Source: an uncultured Bacteroidota bacterium
Lineage (GTDB): Bacteria; Bacteroidota; Bacteroidia; Flavobacteriales; Flavobacteriaceae
Direction of reading: 5' to 3'
DNA: 64,000 bases
Assembly (NCBI GenBank): GCA_902583445.1
Contig: CACHVZ010000006.1
Coordinates: 1 to 64,000 of the forward strand
The notes below the pieces were generated by a model. The model was not told the DNA's origin, made no database searches, and saw only the letters and a list, made by a program, of their open reading frames with translations. The translations under genes and the position numbers were made by a program. Positions 19,225 to 27,702 of this stretch are shown in pieces (positions within the stretch are counted from its first letter, which is position 1; every line of letters starts with the position of its first letter).

Positions 19225-19251
19225 AAAAAAGGGGATTCTTCCCCTTTTTTT
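19225..19251. terminator. Bidirectional intrinsic terminator between PurF-like gene and sod
   Basis: An inverted repeat AAAAAAGGGG / CCCCTTTTTT around a 6-base loop, flanked by A and T runs, can stop transcription from both sides. It lies exactly between two converging genes. Confidence 0.85.
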
Positions 19252-19849
19252 ATTGTAAAAACTTTTTATTCACTTCTTCCCAATTAATTACATTAAAAAA
19301 TGCATTTATATAATCAGGTCTTCTATTTTGATAATTTAAGTAATACGCATGTTCCCATACATCAAGACATAAAACAGGAACACCTCCACACCCATTTGGC
19401 ATTAGAGGGTTATCTTGATTTGCAGTAGAACATATTTCAAGTTTACCATCATTATGAGCACATAACCATGTCCATCCAGAGCCAAATCTAGTGGCTGCTG
19501 CTTTACTAAATTCATCTTTAAAGTTTTCAAATGATCCAAAATTTAAATTAATAGATTCACCTATTTCACCTGTTGGTTCTCCACCTCCATTTGGTCCCAT
19601 AATTTCCCAAAATAGATTATGATTGTAGTAACCACCACTATTGTTTCTCAATCCTTTATTTTCTAGATCTAAAGAGTTCAATATATCCTCAATACTCTTT
19701 CCTTCATTATCAGTCCCTGATATAATGTTATTTAAGTTATTTGTATAGCCATTATGGTGTTTTCCATAATGAATTTCCATAGTTTTTGCATCTATGTTTG
19801 GTTCTAATGCGTCAAAAGCATAATTTAATTTAGGTAATTCGAAAGCCAT
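19250..19849 (-). CDS. Superoxide dismutase, Fe/Mn type
   Basis: A 199-residue Fe/Mn superoxide dismutase. Metal ligands are H27, H77, D163 and H167 ([18 protein letters not shown]). The gatekeeper region HHNGY (31-35) and GSGWTWL (124-129 region) are intact. The [13 protein letters not shown] segment resembles Mn or cambialistic enzymes but the metal cannot be decided safely. No signal peptide is present, so it is cytosolic. It has its own promoter and a shared terminator, so it is monocistronic. Confidence 0.95.
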   Translation of the reverse strand: MAFELPKLNYAFDALEPNIDAKTMEIHYGKHHNGYTNNLNNIISGTDNEGKSIEDILNSLDLENKGLRNNSGGYYNHNLFWEIMGPNGGGEPTGEIGESINLNFGSFENFKDEFSKAAATRFGSGWTWLCAHNDGKLEICSTANQDNPLMPNGCGGVPVLCLDVWEHAYYLNYQNRRPDYINAFFNVINWEEVNKKFLQ

Positions 19850-19861
19850 AATTTTTTTTTA

Positions 19862-19891
19862 CAAAATTAGGATTATTTTATTAAGTTTCAA
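19862..19891 (-). promoter_or_regulatory. Consensus flavobacterial promoter for sod
   Basis: On the minus strand TTG (19889-19891) is followed after 19 nt by TAATTTTG (19862-19869), an exact match to the Bacteroidota TTG-N19-TAnnTTTG promoter. The predicted transcription start is only about 5-8 nt before the ATG, so the mRNA would have almost no leader. Confidence 0.6.
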
Positions 19892-19899
19892 CACTAAAT

Positions 19900-22800
19900 A
19901 TGAACTACTCATTTAAGATTATAAATTCGTCTGCAGGATCAGGTAAAACTTTCAAACTAGCAATTGAGTTTATATCAAAGCTGTTGGTTACAGAAGACGA
20001 TAATCACTTTAAATCAATGCTCGCTCTTACATTTACTAATAAGGCCTCTGCTGAGATGAAAGATAGAATTCTTTTATATCTATTGGATTTAAAGGAACAA
20101 AGAAATGATATAATTAAAGAACTAGTATTAAAAAAAACAAGTTTAGATGAGTTATATGTTGTTGAAAGGTCAGCTAAAATTTTAGAAAAAATACTCTATA
20201 ACTATTCAAATTTTAATGTAATAACAATCGATAGCTTTACAAATAACATTATCAGTAGCATTGATGAGTCTAATCATAATGAAGATTCGTTAGTTGAGTT
20301 AGACTCCGGCATATATATAGATTTAGCAATCGATGAGTTAATTTCAGAAATAGATGGTAATGAAAAATTAAAAAACTTACTAATTGAATTTGCCAAGTTT
20401 AAAATTACCGTCAATAAAAGTTGGGATATTACATATGACTTAAAAGATTTTAGCGTTTTTATTGATAAAGAATCAAATAAAGATCAGATTGAGTATTTTA
20501 AAAAAATGGATAATAATCTATTATCTAGACTTAGAAAACAGATCTTAGATTTTAAGATTAAAAAGAGACATGAAATTATCTCTTTATTTGATCAAACACT
20601 AAATATGATTTACGAAAATGGTCTAGTCGATAGTGATTTTAAAGGAGGTTATTTTCCAAAATATCTTAAGTCACAATTAAATGATGATAAATTTATAATT
20701 AATGAATCTATAGAAAAATCTCTTATAGGTAAGTCAAATCTTTATAATAAAACTCTTGAAAAAATTAAAATTGAGAGAATTGAGTCAATCAGAAAAAATT
20801 TAATCAATACTTATCTTGAAATAAAGCAATTAGTATTAGAACTCTACAAAATTAATTCAACTCTAAATTATCTTCCTTCCTTTTCTATTATCTCAAAACT
20901 TGAAGAAAAAATTCAAAAAATTCAAGATGAAAATGGCATTAGGTTAATTAGTAAGTTTAATAAACAACTTAATTTACTGATTCAACAAAACGATACACCA
21001 TATATATATGAAAAATTAGGCTCAAGATTTACAGATTTTTATATAGATGAGTTCCAAGACACCTCTGAGCTTCAATGGAATAATTTAATCCCTTTAATTT
21101 CAAACTCAATTCATAGTGAGTCACATGATGGTTTAAAAGGTTCGCTTTTAATTGTAGGTGATCCAAAGCAATCAATATATAGATGGCGAGGAGGTAAGTT
21201 TAATCAGTTTATAAATCTAATTTATGGTCAGACAAATCCATTTCATTTCAAACCAGATATTGAGAAAATAGATTCTAACTTTAGGAGCTCAAGAGAAATT
21301 ACAAATTTTAATTTTGATTTTTTTACTTATTTATCAAACCATTTAGAGCTAGATATATATGATTCAGATGATTTAAATTTTAAACAAGAATCAAATAAAA
21401 AAGAAGTTGGTCATGTATCTATAACTTCTTGTGAAAGTGAAATATTTTATTCAAAAATTGAAAACGAAATCTTGGACATTTTGGATAGAGGTTATGAACC
21501 AAATGAAATAGCTATTCTTGTTAGATTTAATAAACATGCCAAGGATTTAATAGAAAACATTAATAGTTCAAAATTCAATTTAATATCAAGTGAGGTTTTA
21601 CAAATAACAAGTTCAAAGAAAATTCAATTTCTTATATCAATACTCAAATTAAGTAAATCTAAAAATGACTATTCAGAAAGAAAGCGAGTGATAGAATTTT
21701 TATTTAAACATAATTATTTTGGCAATAACTATGAAAATTTAAACAAGTGTTTTCATATTAATCTTTCAAGAACTGATATAATTGATTTTTTTAGAGATAT
21801 TTCAAATCAAAAGTTTGATTTTAAATATTTTACTTCGCTAAATATTTTAGATGCAGTCAAATACTGTATAGACAATTTCCATATTAATATTAATGATGCA
21901 TATGTATATGCTTTTATAGATAATATCTTTGAATTTATTGAATCACATGATGACTCAATAAGTTCCTATATCGAATATTGGGAAAAAAAATCAGATAGTA
22001 TTCATCTAAATATTCCGGAACAAAGAGATTCAATAGTTATATCAACCATTCATAAAGCTAAAGGTCTTGAGTTCCCTTTTGTAATTGTGCCAATCTATAA
22101 TGACAGAATTAATGACAATAGAAATGCAGATCCAATGTGGTTATATGAACCATTTAAAAGCTTTGATAGTCTAAAGTGGACATTAGTCCCAAAATCACAA
22201 AACTTAATTCATATGGGAGATAATGCTAAAGAAATTTATGAAAGTAGCGAGCTTAACATCAAATTAGATACAATTAATCTATTATATGTAGCTTTTTCAA
22301 GAGCAGAGAGTGAACTCAGTGTTATTTCCAAAAAAGATAATTTAAATAACAATTCACTTTCATCAATCATACACGATTTTCTTGAATATAAAAAAGCAAC
22401 GGATGAATATAAAATTGGGCAAAAAACAATTAAGAAAAATGACCAAAACAAAATTGAGTCCAGTAAAAATGAAAATAAAAAAATTAATATTATTTCAGCG
22501 TTAAAGAATTTAAGTCAAGCAAAATATATATCAGAACTACTTTCAAAAGTATTTGCTAAAGATAAGTCCTCTAAAGTTTACATATTTTTTCCAAATCCAG
22601 ATTTAATTAAATTAGTTAAGCTTTTCGATCATGAATTAAATATAGAATTATGTAATTCAACACATCTTTTCAATACAAAAATTTTAGACTATGATCATGC
22701 TTTATTCCCAAACATGAATGAAGGATTATTTCCTTTCATAAAATTAAATGACTCTTATATATCGGATTCTGAAAAAAAGAAATTTGAAAGCTTATCGCAA

Positions 22801-23850
22801 AACGAACAAGAAAAAAAGATCTCAGATATATTTTATAGAATAATAAATAAGGCCAAACAAGTTCACTTAATTTATGATTCAAGCATAAATTCTTTCGGGA
22901 GTGGAGAAGAAAGTAGGTTTGTCAAGCAAATTAAAATGTTAAGTTCTGGATTGACATTCATAAATAAAAAAGTGATTCAACAAAATCTAATTATATCTGA
23001 AGATGAGGAAGTAAAAATTGTTAAGGACGATTTAATTTCCAAAAAAATTGAAAGCATATTGTCAGACGGAGTATCAGCATCTTCATTGTCACTTTTTATC
23101 AAGAACCCATATTTATTCTATGAGCAAAAAATACTTGGAGTAGATAATAGAGATGAATCAAAATACCTAAACTATATGGATCAAGGCACCCTTATTCACA
23201 GAGTAATTGAAAAACTCTACAAACCTTTCATTGGTAAAAACCTTGATGTTAGTGATATTAATTTTATGAAAAATCAATTAAAAAATGAATCACGCAACAC
23301 ATTTATTGAACTCTATTCAAAGGAGCCGATAGGTAAAAATTTAATATTTATTGAGGTTGTAAAAGAGTATATTGAGAACACACTTAATTTCGAGTTAGAC
23401 CAAATAAAAAATCAAAATGCTAGGATCAAAATAATCTCTTTAGAAAAGAAACTGGAATATAATTTGACAATAAAAAATCAAAATATAAAGCTTAAGGGTA
23501 TAATTGACAGAATTGATATGTTCAATGATGGAGTTAGAATAATTGACTATAAATCTGGTAATATTAATTCAGGAGTATTAGATATTAGAAATATTGATAA
23601 AGTAAAAATAGACCATAAATATTCATATCTACTACAGTTACTTTTTTATAAATATTTGTTTGGGATGAATGATAAAAACATTCAGATAAAAGAAATAGGA
23701 ATATGTTCACTTAAGAAAAGAAACTTACCATTTCAATTTATAAAAAATCAAGCAATTTTATCATTAGAAGAAATTCAAATGATTATTTCAGAAATAATAA
23801 TTGATATAATGCAGACAGATGAATTTATTGATTCGGGTAATCCTTTATAA
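19900..23850 (+). CDS. AddA-like UvrD/Rep helicase fused to an AddB-like nuclease C-terminus
   Basis: A 1316-residue protein for double-strand break processing. The first ~790 residues are a UvrD/AddA superfamily 1 helicase: Walker A SAGSGKT (11-17), Walker B YIDEFQDTS (D383, E384), motif III VGDPKQSIYRWRGG (~418-431), motif V STIHKAKGLEF (~715) and motif VI LLYVAFSRAE. A charged linker (~840-870) then leads to sequence resembling the end of flavobacterial AddB: an FPNMNEGLFPFIKLNDSYI segment and a RecB-type PD-(D/E)XK nuclease, with D1203, D1216 and K1218 (IDYKSG) at the 13-residue spacing known from RecB. Flavobacteria normally encode AddA and AddB as two proteins of about 1000 and 900 residues. 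No separate addB is adjacent. The fusion reading is inference from remembered family sequences. Confidence 0.85.
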   Translation: MNYSFKIINSSAGSGKTFKLAIEFISKLLVTEDDNHFKSMLALTFTNKASAEMKDRILLYLLDLKEQRNDIIKELVLKKTSLDELYVVERSAKILEKILYNYSNFNVITIDSFTNNIISSIDESNHNEDSLVELDSGIYIDLAIDELISEIDGNEKLKNLLIEFAKFKITVNKSWDITYDLKDFSVFIDKESNKDQIEYFKKMDNNLLSRLRKQILDFKIKKRHEIISLFDQTLNMIYENGLVDSDFKGGYFPKYLKSQLNDDKFIINESIEKSLIGKSNLYNKTLEKIKIERIESIRKNLINTYLEIKQLVLELYKINSTLNYLPSFSIISKLEEKIQKIQDENGIRLISKFNKQLNLLIQQNDTPYIYEKLGSRFTDFYIDEFQDTSELQWNNLIPLISNSIHSESHDGLKGSLLIVGDPKQSIYRWRGGKFNQFINLIYGQTNPFHFKPDIEKIDSNFRSSREITNFNFDFFTYLSNHLELDIYDSDDLNFKQESNKKEVGHVSITSCESEIFYSKIENEILDILDRGYEPNEIAILVRFNKHAKDLIENINSSKFNLISSEVLQITSSKKIQFLISILKLSKSKNDYSERKRVIEFLFKHNYFGNNYENLNKCFHINLSRTDIIDFFRDISNQKFDFKYFTSLNILDAVKYCIDNFHININDAYVYAFIDNIFEFIESHDDSISSYIEYWEKKSDSIHLNIPEQRDSIVISTIHKAKGLEFPFVIVPIYNDRINDNRNADPMWLYEPFKSFDSLKWTLVPKSQNLIHMGDNAKEIYESSELNIKLDTINLLYVAFSRAESELSVISKKDNLNNNSLSSIIHDFLEYKKATDEYKIGQKTIKKNDQNKIESSKNENKKINIISALKNLSQAKYISELLSKVFAKDKSSKVYIFFPNPDLIKLVKLFDHELNIELCNSTHLFNTKILDYDHALFPNMNEGLFPFIKLNDSYISDSEKKKFESLSQNEQEKKISDIFYRIINKAKQVHLIYDSSINSFGSGEESRFVKQIKMLSSGLTFINKKVIQQNLIISEDEEVKIVKDDLISKKIESILSDGVSASSLSLFIKNPYLFYEQKILGVDNRDESKYLNYMDQGTLIHRVIEKLYKPFIGKNLDVSDINFMKNQLKNESRNTFIELYSKEPIGKNLIFIEVVKEYIENTLNFELDQIKNQNARIKIISLEKKLEYNLTIKNQNIKLKGIIDRIDMFNDGVRIIDYKSGNINSGVLDIRNIDKVKIDHKYSYLLQLLFYKYLFGMNDKNIQIKEIGICSLKKRNLPFQFIKNQAILSLEEIQMIISEIIIDIMQTDEFIDSGNPL

Positions 23851-25297
23851 CTTCACTAGATACAATTTTACCTGATATTAAAGATGGAGGCACTCCAGGC
23901 CCTGGAACAGTTAGCTGTCCAGTAAAATATAGTCCCTTTATTTTCTTGCTTTTCATCTTTGGTTTAAAGATTGAGGTTTGAAGTAATGTGTTTGCTAACC
24001 CATAAGCATTTCCTTTGTATGAGTTATAATCATCCATAAAGTCTTTAACACAAAATGATTTTTTGAAGATTATATTATCATTTATTTTTTCGCCTGAGAT
24101 ATCCTCTATCCTTTTTAGAATAATATTTAAATATTTTTCTCTTATTTCTTCTTTATCTTCTAGGTCTGGAGCAATTGGAATTAGTATAAAACAATTTTCA
24201 CAGCCATCTGGTGCCATACTTTTGTCACTTAATGAAGGGAAATTGAGATAGAAAAGTGGAGATTCAGGCCATTTTGGATTATCATATATTTCAGAAGCAT
24301 GTTTATTAAAGTCAACATCAAAGAACAAATTATGATGGGGTAATTTTTTTACTTTTTTATTTAAGCCTATATAAAATAGAAGTGAAGAAGGTGCAAAAAC
24401 TTTTTTATTCCAAAATGAATCATCATAATTTTTTAAATTATTAGGAATTAGTTTCTCGGTGTGATTATAATCAGCTCCACTAATAACAATATCTGCAGGA
24501 AATTCTTTGCCATTTGAGATGACACCTTTAATTCTTTTATTACTAACCATTATCTCATCTACATTTTGATCTGATTTAAAATTTACTCCTTTTTCTTTTG
24601 CAAGTTTAATCATTGACTCAACAACTTTATGCATACCTCCTTTTTCTGGGAACCAGGTACCCAGGCCTAAATCGGCATGATTCATTATATTATAAAAAGC
24701 AGGAGTCTTTTCTGGTTTAGCACCAAGAAATAAAACAGGGAATTCCATTATTTGACGAAGCTTCTTATTTTTGAAATATCTACTAACTTCAGATTTTATA
24801 TTAGTTGTAAAGTATCTTAACCTTCTGATAGTTCCAGGAGTAACTAATTCTAGAATTGATTTCCCAGGTTTATAAACTACCTTTTCCATAGCAACAGAAT
24901 AATTATTCTTAGCCTCAGCCATAAATTTTAAGAGATTTTTTGAAGCACCTTTTTCAATCTTTTCAAACGTTTCACTTATTTTTTCAAGGCTATCTTCAAT
25001 CTCTATGTAATCATTTTTTCCAAAATAAACTCTGTAAGCTGGATCTAGTTTTTTCAAGTTATAGAAGTCACTAACAGATTTACCAAAGTCATTAAAATAT
25101 TTCTCAAAAACATCAGGCATCCAATACCATGACGGTCCCATATCAAAAGTGAATCCATTAGCTTCAAATTTTCTAGCCCTTCCACCAAATGAAGAGTTTT
25201 TTTCAAATACAGTTACATCATAACCCTTATCTGCTAGATAGGTTGCAGCAGAGATAGAGGAGAAGCCAGAACCAATAATTAAAATTTTTTTAGTCAT
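23825..25297 (-). CDS. crtI: Phytoene desaturase
   Basis: A 490-residue FAD-dependent CrtI-type desaturase that converts phytoene towards lycopene. The Rossmann dinucleotide motif GSGFSSISAATYLADKGYDV is at the N-terminus, and the C-terminal FAD signature GLYFTGQLTVPGPGVPPSLI is typical of bacterial CrtI. The ATG giving MTKKILIIGSGF was chosen because other Flavobacteria start there; an in-frame ATG 36 nt upstream would add twelve residues. It overlaps the helicase-nuclease 3' end by 26 nt. crtB and the cyclase gene are not adjacent, so the carotenoid genes are dispersed. Confidence 0.93.
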   Translation of the reverse strand: MTKKILIIGSGFSSISAATYLADKGYDVTVFEKNSSFGGRARKFEANGFTFDMGPSWYWMPDVFEKYFNDFGKSVSDFYNLKKLDPAYRVYFGKNDYIEIEDSLEKISETFEKIEKGASKNLLKFMAEAKNNYSVAMEKVVYKPGKSILELVTPGTIRRLRYFTTNIKSEVSRYFKNKKLRQIMEFPVLFLGAKPEKTPAFYNIMNHADLGLGTWFPEKGGMHKVVESMIKLAKEKGVNFKSDQNVDEIMVSNKRIKGVISNGKEFPADIVISGADYNHTEKLIPNNLKNYDDSFWNKKVFAPSSLLFYIGLNKKVKKLPHHNLFFDVDFNKHASEIYDNPKWPESPLFYLNFPSLSDKSMAPDGCENCFILIPIAPDLEDKEEIREKYLNIILKRIEDISGEKINDNIIFKKSFCVKDFMDDYNSYKGNAYGLANTLLQTSIFKPKMKSKKIKGLYFTGQLTVPGPGVPPSLISGKIVSSEVIKDYPNQ

Positions 25298-25385
25298 TTT
25301 TAGTGGTGACGTAGTCATAAACAATAGATCCAAGGACTATAATCATTGATAGAATAACTATAAAAGCAACAAACGATTTACTCAT
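25290..25385 (-). CDS. Putative 31-residue membrane peptide overlapping crtI
   Basis: A short frame from an ATG at 25385 encodes 31 residues (begins MSKSFVAFIV, ends VTTKND) with one hydrophobic segment at about 5-24. Its stop overlaps the crtI ATG by 8 nt, as expected for translational coupling. It also overlaps the start of a divergent frame by 2 nt. No homologue is known to me; the length alone is weak evidence, but composition and position are suggestive. Confidence 0.4.
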   Translation of the reverse strand: MSKSFVAFIVILSMIIVLGSIVYDYVTTKND

Positions 25386-25437
25386 GTTAAAAATATTGAA
25401 TGATAAAAGTATAAAATATCGTAGATTTAGTTCTATT

Positions 25438-25947
25438 ATGATTGGAATTTTAGATAAGAAATTTTTATTTGCAATAATTATTTTAACATCTTGTAATCAA
25501 AAAATTGAATCTATTACTCAAGCTTCAGTTTATGAAAATAAATTAGATATAATTGAATATGAAATTCCTGTAACATTTGAAGAAGACTTTGAAACTAAGT
25601 ACAATTTAGATGAATGGACTGAGTTCAAAATTCTTAAATATAATATTCTAGTATTAGCAAATTCAATTTCTGGATATAATGAAAATGATGCAAAATATCT
25701 TGAAGATATATTAAATAAATTGGGAAATAACTCAAGAGAGCTCTTAAAATCGGATTTTGATTTATTTATTAGTAGCCCCGAGATTAAAGGACGACTTAAG
25801 CTACTTGATATTCAAATACAAAAAACCAAACACAATCTATCACAGTTAAATAAGAGCGAGGGATTGGAAGAACTTAATAAAATTTTTGTTTTTTACAACT
25901 ACTCAGCTAATATGATAGAATCAATACTAGTAAATTCTATAAATTAG
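25438..25947 (+). CDS. Putative lipoprotein of unknown function
   Basis: The likely start gives a 169-residue protein with a lipoprotein signal: MIGILDKKFLFAII followed by the lipobox LTSC (C19). An upstream in-frame ATG at 25384 would place the lipobox 37 residues in, which is less likely. The rest is acidic and alpha-helical with no motif I recognise. The 3' end overlaps metG, on the other strand, by 11 nt. It lies divergent from crtI. I cannot assign a function; the outer-membrane lipoprotein location is inferred from the lipobox. Confidence 0.65.
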   Translation: MIGILDKKFLFAIIILTSCNQKIESITQASVYENKLDIIEYEIPVTFEEDFETKYNLDEWTEFKILKYNILVLANSISGYNENDAKYLEDILNKLGNNSRELLKSDFDLFISSPEIKGRLKLLDIQIQKTKHNLSQLNKSEGLEELNKIFVFYNYSANMIESILVNSIN

Positions 25948-27631
25948 GACTACCATTGAGTTTATTTATTTGCAGGTCTATCTCAGAATCTTCAATTTTT
26001 CTAAATAACATTTCTATTTTATCAATTTTAAAACTATAGTCAATATTTTCAGAGATATTATCTAACATATCCCAGCTAAAATTATTCAGCCCAATCATTT
26101 TCATTAATTTATATGATGTAAAAGGAATAAATGGTTCAGAAAGAACTGATAAATAAGTAATTATAAAATAGGAAGTTTGAAGAATCTGTTCTACTCTTTC
26201 AGGATCTGAGTCTTTAATTTTCCATGGCTCAGTTTCTGCAAGATGTTTATTCCCAACTCTTGCTATGTTCATTAAGTTTTTGATTGCTTCTCTAAATTTA
26301 AATTTATTCAAGCTAAGTTCAATTTTGCTCTTTAAGGATTTGACTTCATTTAAAACTAATTTGTCAGTATTATTTTTTGAATCCGGATTTGGTATTTTAC
26401 CATCATAATATTTATTTATTAATGAAAGAACTCTATTGGTGAAATTTCCATAAATAGCTACTAATTCACTGTTGTTCCTAATTTGAAAGTCTTTCCAAGT
26501 GAAATCATTATCTTTTGTTTCAGGACATGTAGATGTTAATACATATCTTAATACATCTTGCATGTTTGGAAAATCAATTAAATATTCATGAAGCCAAACT
26601 GCCCAGTTCCTAGATGTTGAAATCTTATTGCCTTCAAGATTTAGGAATTCATTTGCTGGAACATTTTTGGGTAGAATAAAATCACCAAACATTCTTAGCA
26701 TAATTGGAAAAATTATACAATGAAAAACAATATTGTCTTTACCAATAAAGTGAATAAGATTAGTTTCTGGGTTTTTCCAATATTGCTCCCAGTCTTTGTC
26801 ATTTGCATTAGCCCATTCAATAGTAGATGAGATATATCCAATAGGTGCCTCAAACCAAACATATAATACCTTTCCATCTTCATCATCTATTTTTACGGGT
26901 ATACCCCAATCCAGATCTCTTGTAACTGCCCTTGGTTTTAACCCATTATCTAACCATGACTTAACCTGCCCAACAACATTTGTCTTCCATTTATCTTTAT
27001 TTTCCACAGTTATCCAGCTTCTAATAAATTCCTCAAATTCATCAAGTTTGATATAATAGTGTTTGGTCTCTTTAAGAATTGGAGATGAATTAGAGATTGT
27101 TGATTTAGGATTTATTAATTCCTCAGGACTAAGAGTTGATCCACACTTTTCACATTGATCTCCATACGCTTCATCAAAAAAACAAACAGGACAAGAACCA
27201 GAGATATATCGATCAGCCAAAAATTGATTCTCATCAACATCAAAAAACTGTTCTGATTTAATAAGTGAAAAAAGATTTTTTTCTTTAAGATTCTCAAAAA
27301 AATTTAGAGAAGTTTCATGATGGACATTACTTGATGTCCTTGAATAATTATCAAATAAAATTCCAAATTCATCAAATGAATCCTTAATCATTTTATCATA
27401 TTTATCAATTAACTCCTTTGGAGAGATTGAAGCTTTTTTAGATGCTAAAGAAATTGCAACCCCATGTTCATCACTTCCACAGATAAATGCAACATCATTA
27501 TTTGTAAGTCTTTTGTATCTAGCAAAAATATCAGCAGGAATATAAACACCTGCTAGATGGCCAATATGTATAGGGCCATTTGCATATGGAAGTGCTGCTG
27601 TAATTGTAAAAGTTTCTTTATTTTTTGACAT
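25937..27631 (-). CDS. metG: Methionine--tRNA ligase, short form without C-terminal tRNA-binding domain
   Basis: A 564-residue class I methionyl-tRNA synthetase. The HIGH motif is in PIHIGHLAG (22-25), zinc-knuckle cysteines are CPVC and CEKCGS, and the KMSKS equivalent is KISTSRNWAVW. The anticodon-binding helical domain follows. The protein ends at DLQINKLNGSPNL, the point where flavobacterial MetG (about 690 residues) normally continues into an EMAP-like tRNA-binding dimerisation domain. The catalytic parts are complete, so it should be active, as short MetG forms exist in other bacteria. It is divergent from dnaE. Confidence 0.94.
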   Translation of the reverse strand: MSKNKETFTITAALPYANGPIHIGHLAGVYIPADIFARYKRLTNNDVAFICGSDEHGVAISLASKKASISPKELIDKYDKMIKDSFDEFGILFDNYSRTSSNVHHETSLNFFENLKEKNLFSLIKSEQFFDVDENQFLADRYISGSCPVCFFDEAYGDQCEKCGSTLSPEELINPKSTISNSSPILKETKHYYIKLDEFEEFIRSWITVENKDKWKTNVVGQVKSWLDNGLKPRAVTRDLDWGIPVKIDDEDGKVLYVWFEAPIGYISSTIEWANANDKDWEQYWKNPETNLIHFIGKDNIVFHCIIFPIMLRMFGDFILPKNVPANEFLNLEGNKISTSRNWAVWLHEYLIDFPNMQDVLRYVLTSTCPETKDNDFTWKDFQIRNNSELVAIYGNFTNRVLSLINKYYDGKIPNPDSKNNTDKLVLNEVKSLKSKIELSLNKFKFREAIKNLMNIARVGNKHLAETEPWKIKDSDPERVEQILQTSYFIITYLSVLSEPFIPFTSYKLMKMIGLNNFSWDMLDNISENIDYSFKIDKIEMLFRKIEDSEIDLQINKLNGSPNL

Positions 27632-27702
27632 TGAAACTCTTGATAAATATTCAAAATCAATCCAAGATAAAATATTAAATTAGTAATTGAAACTATTCCT
27701 AA

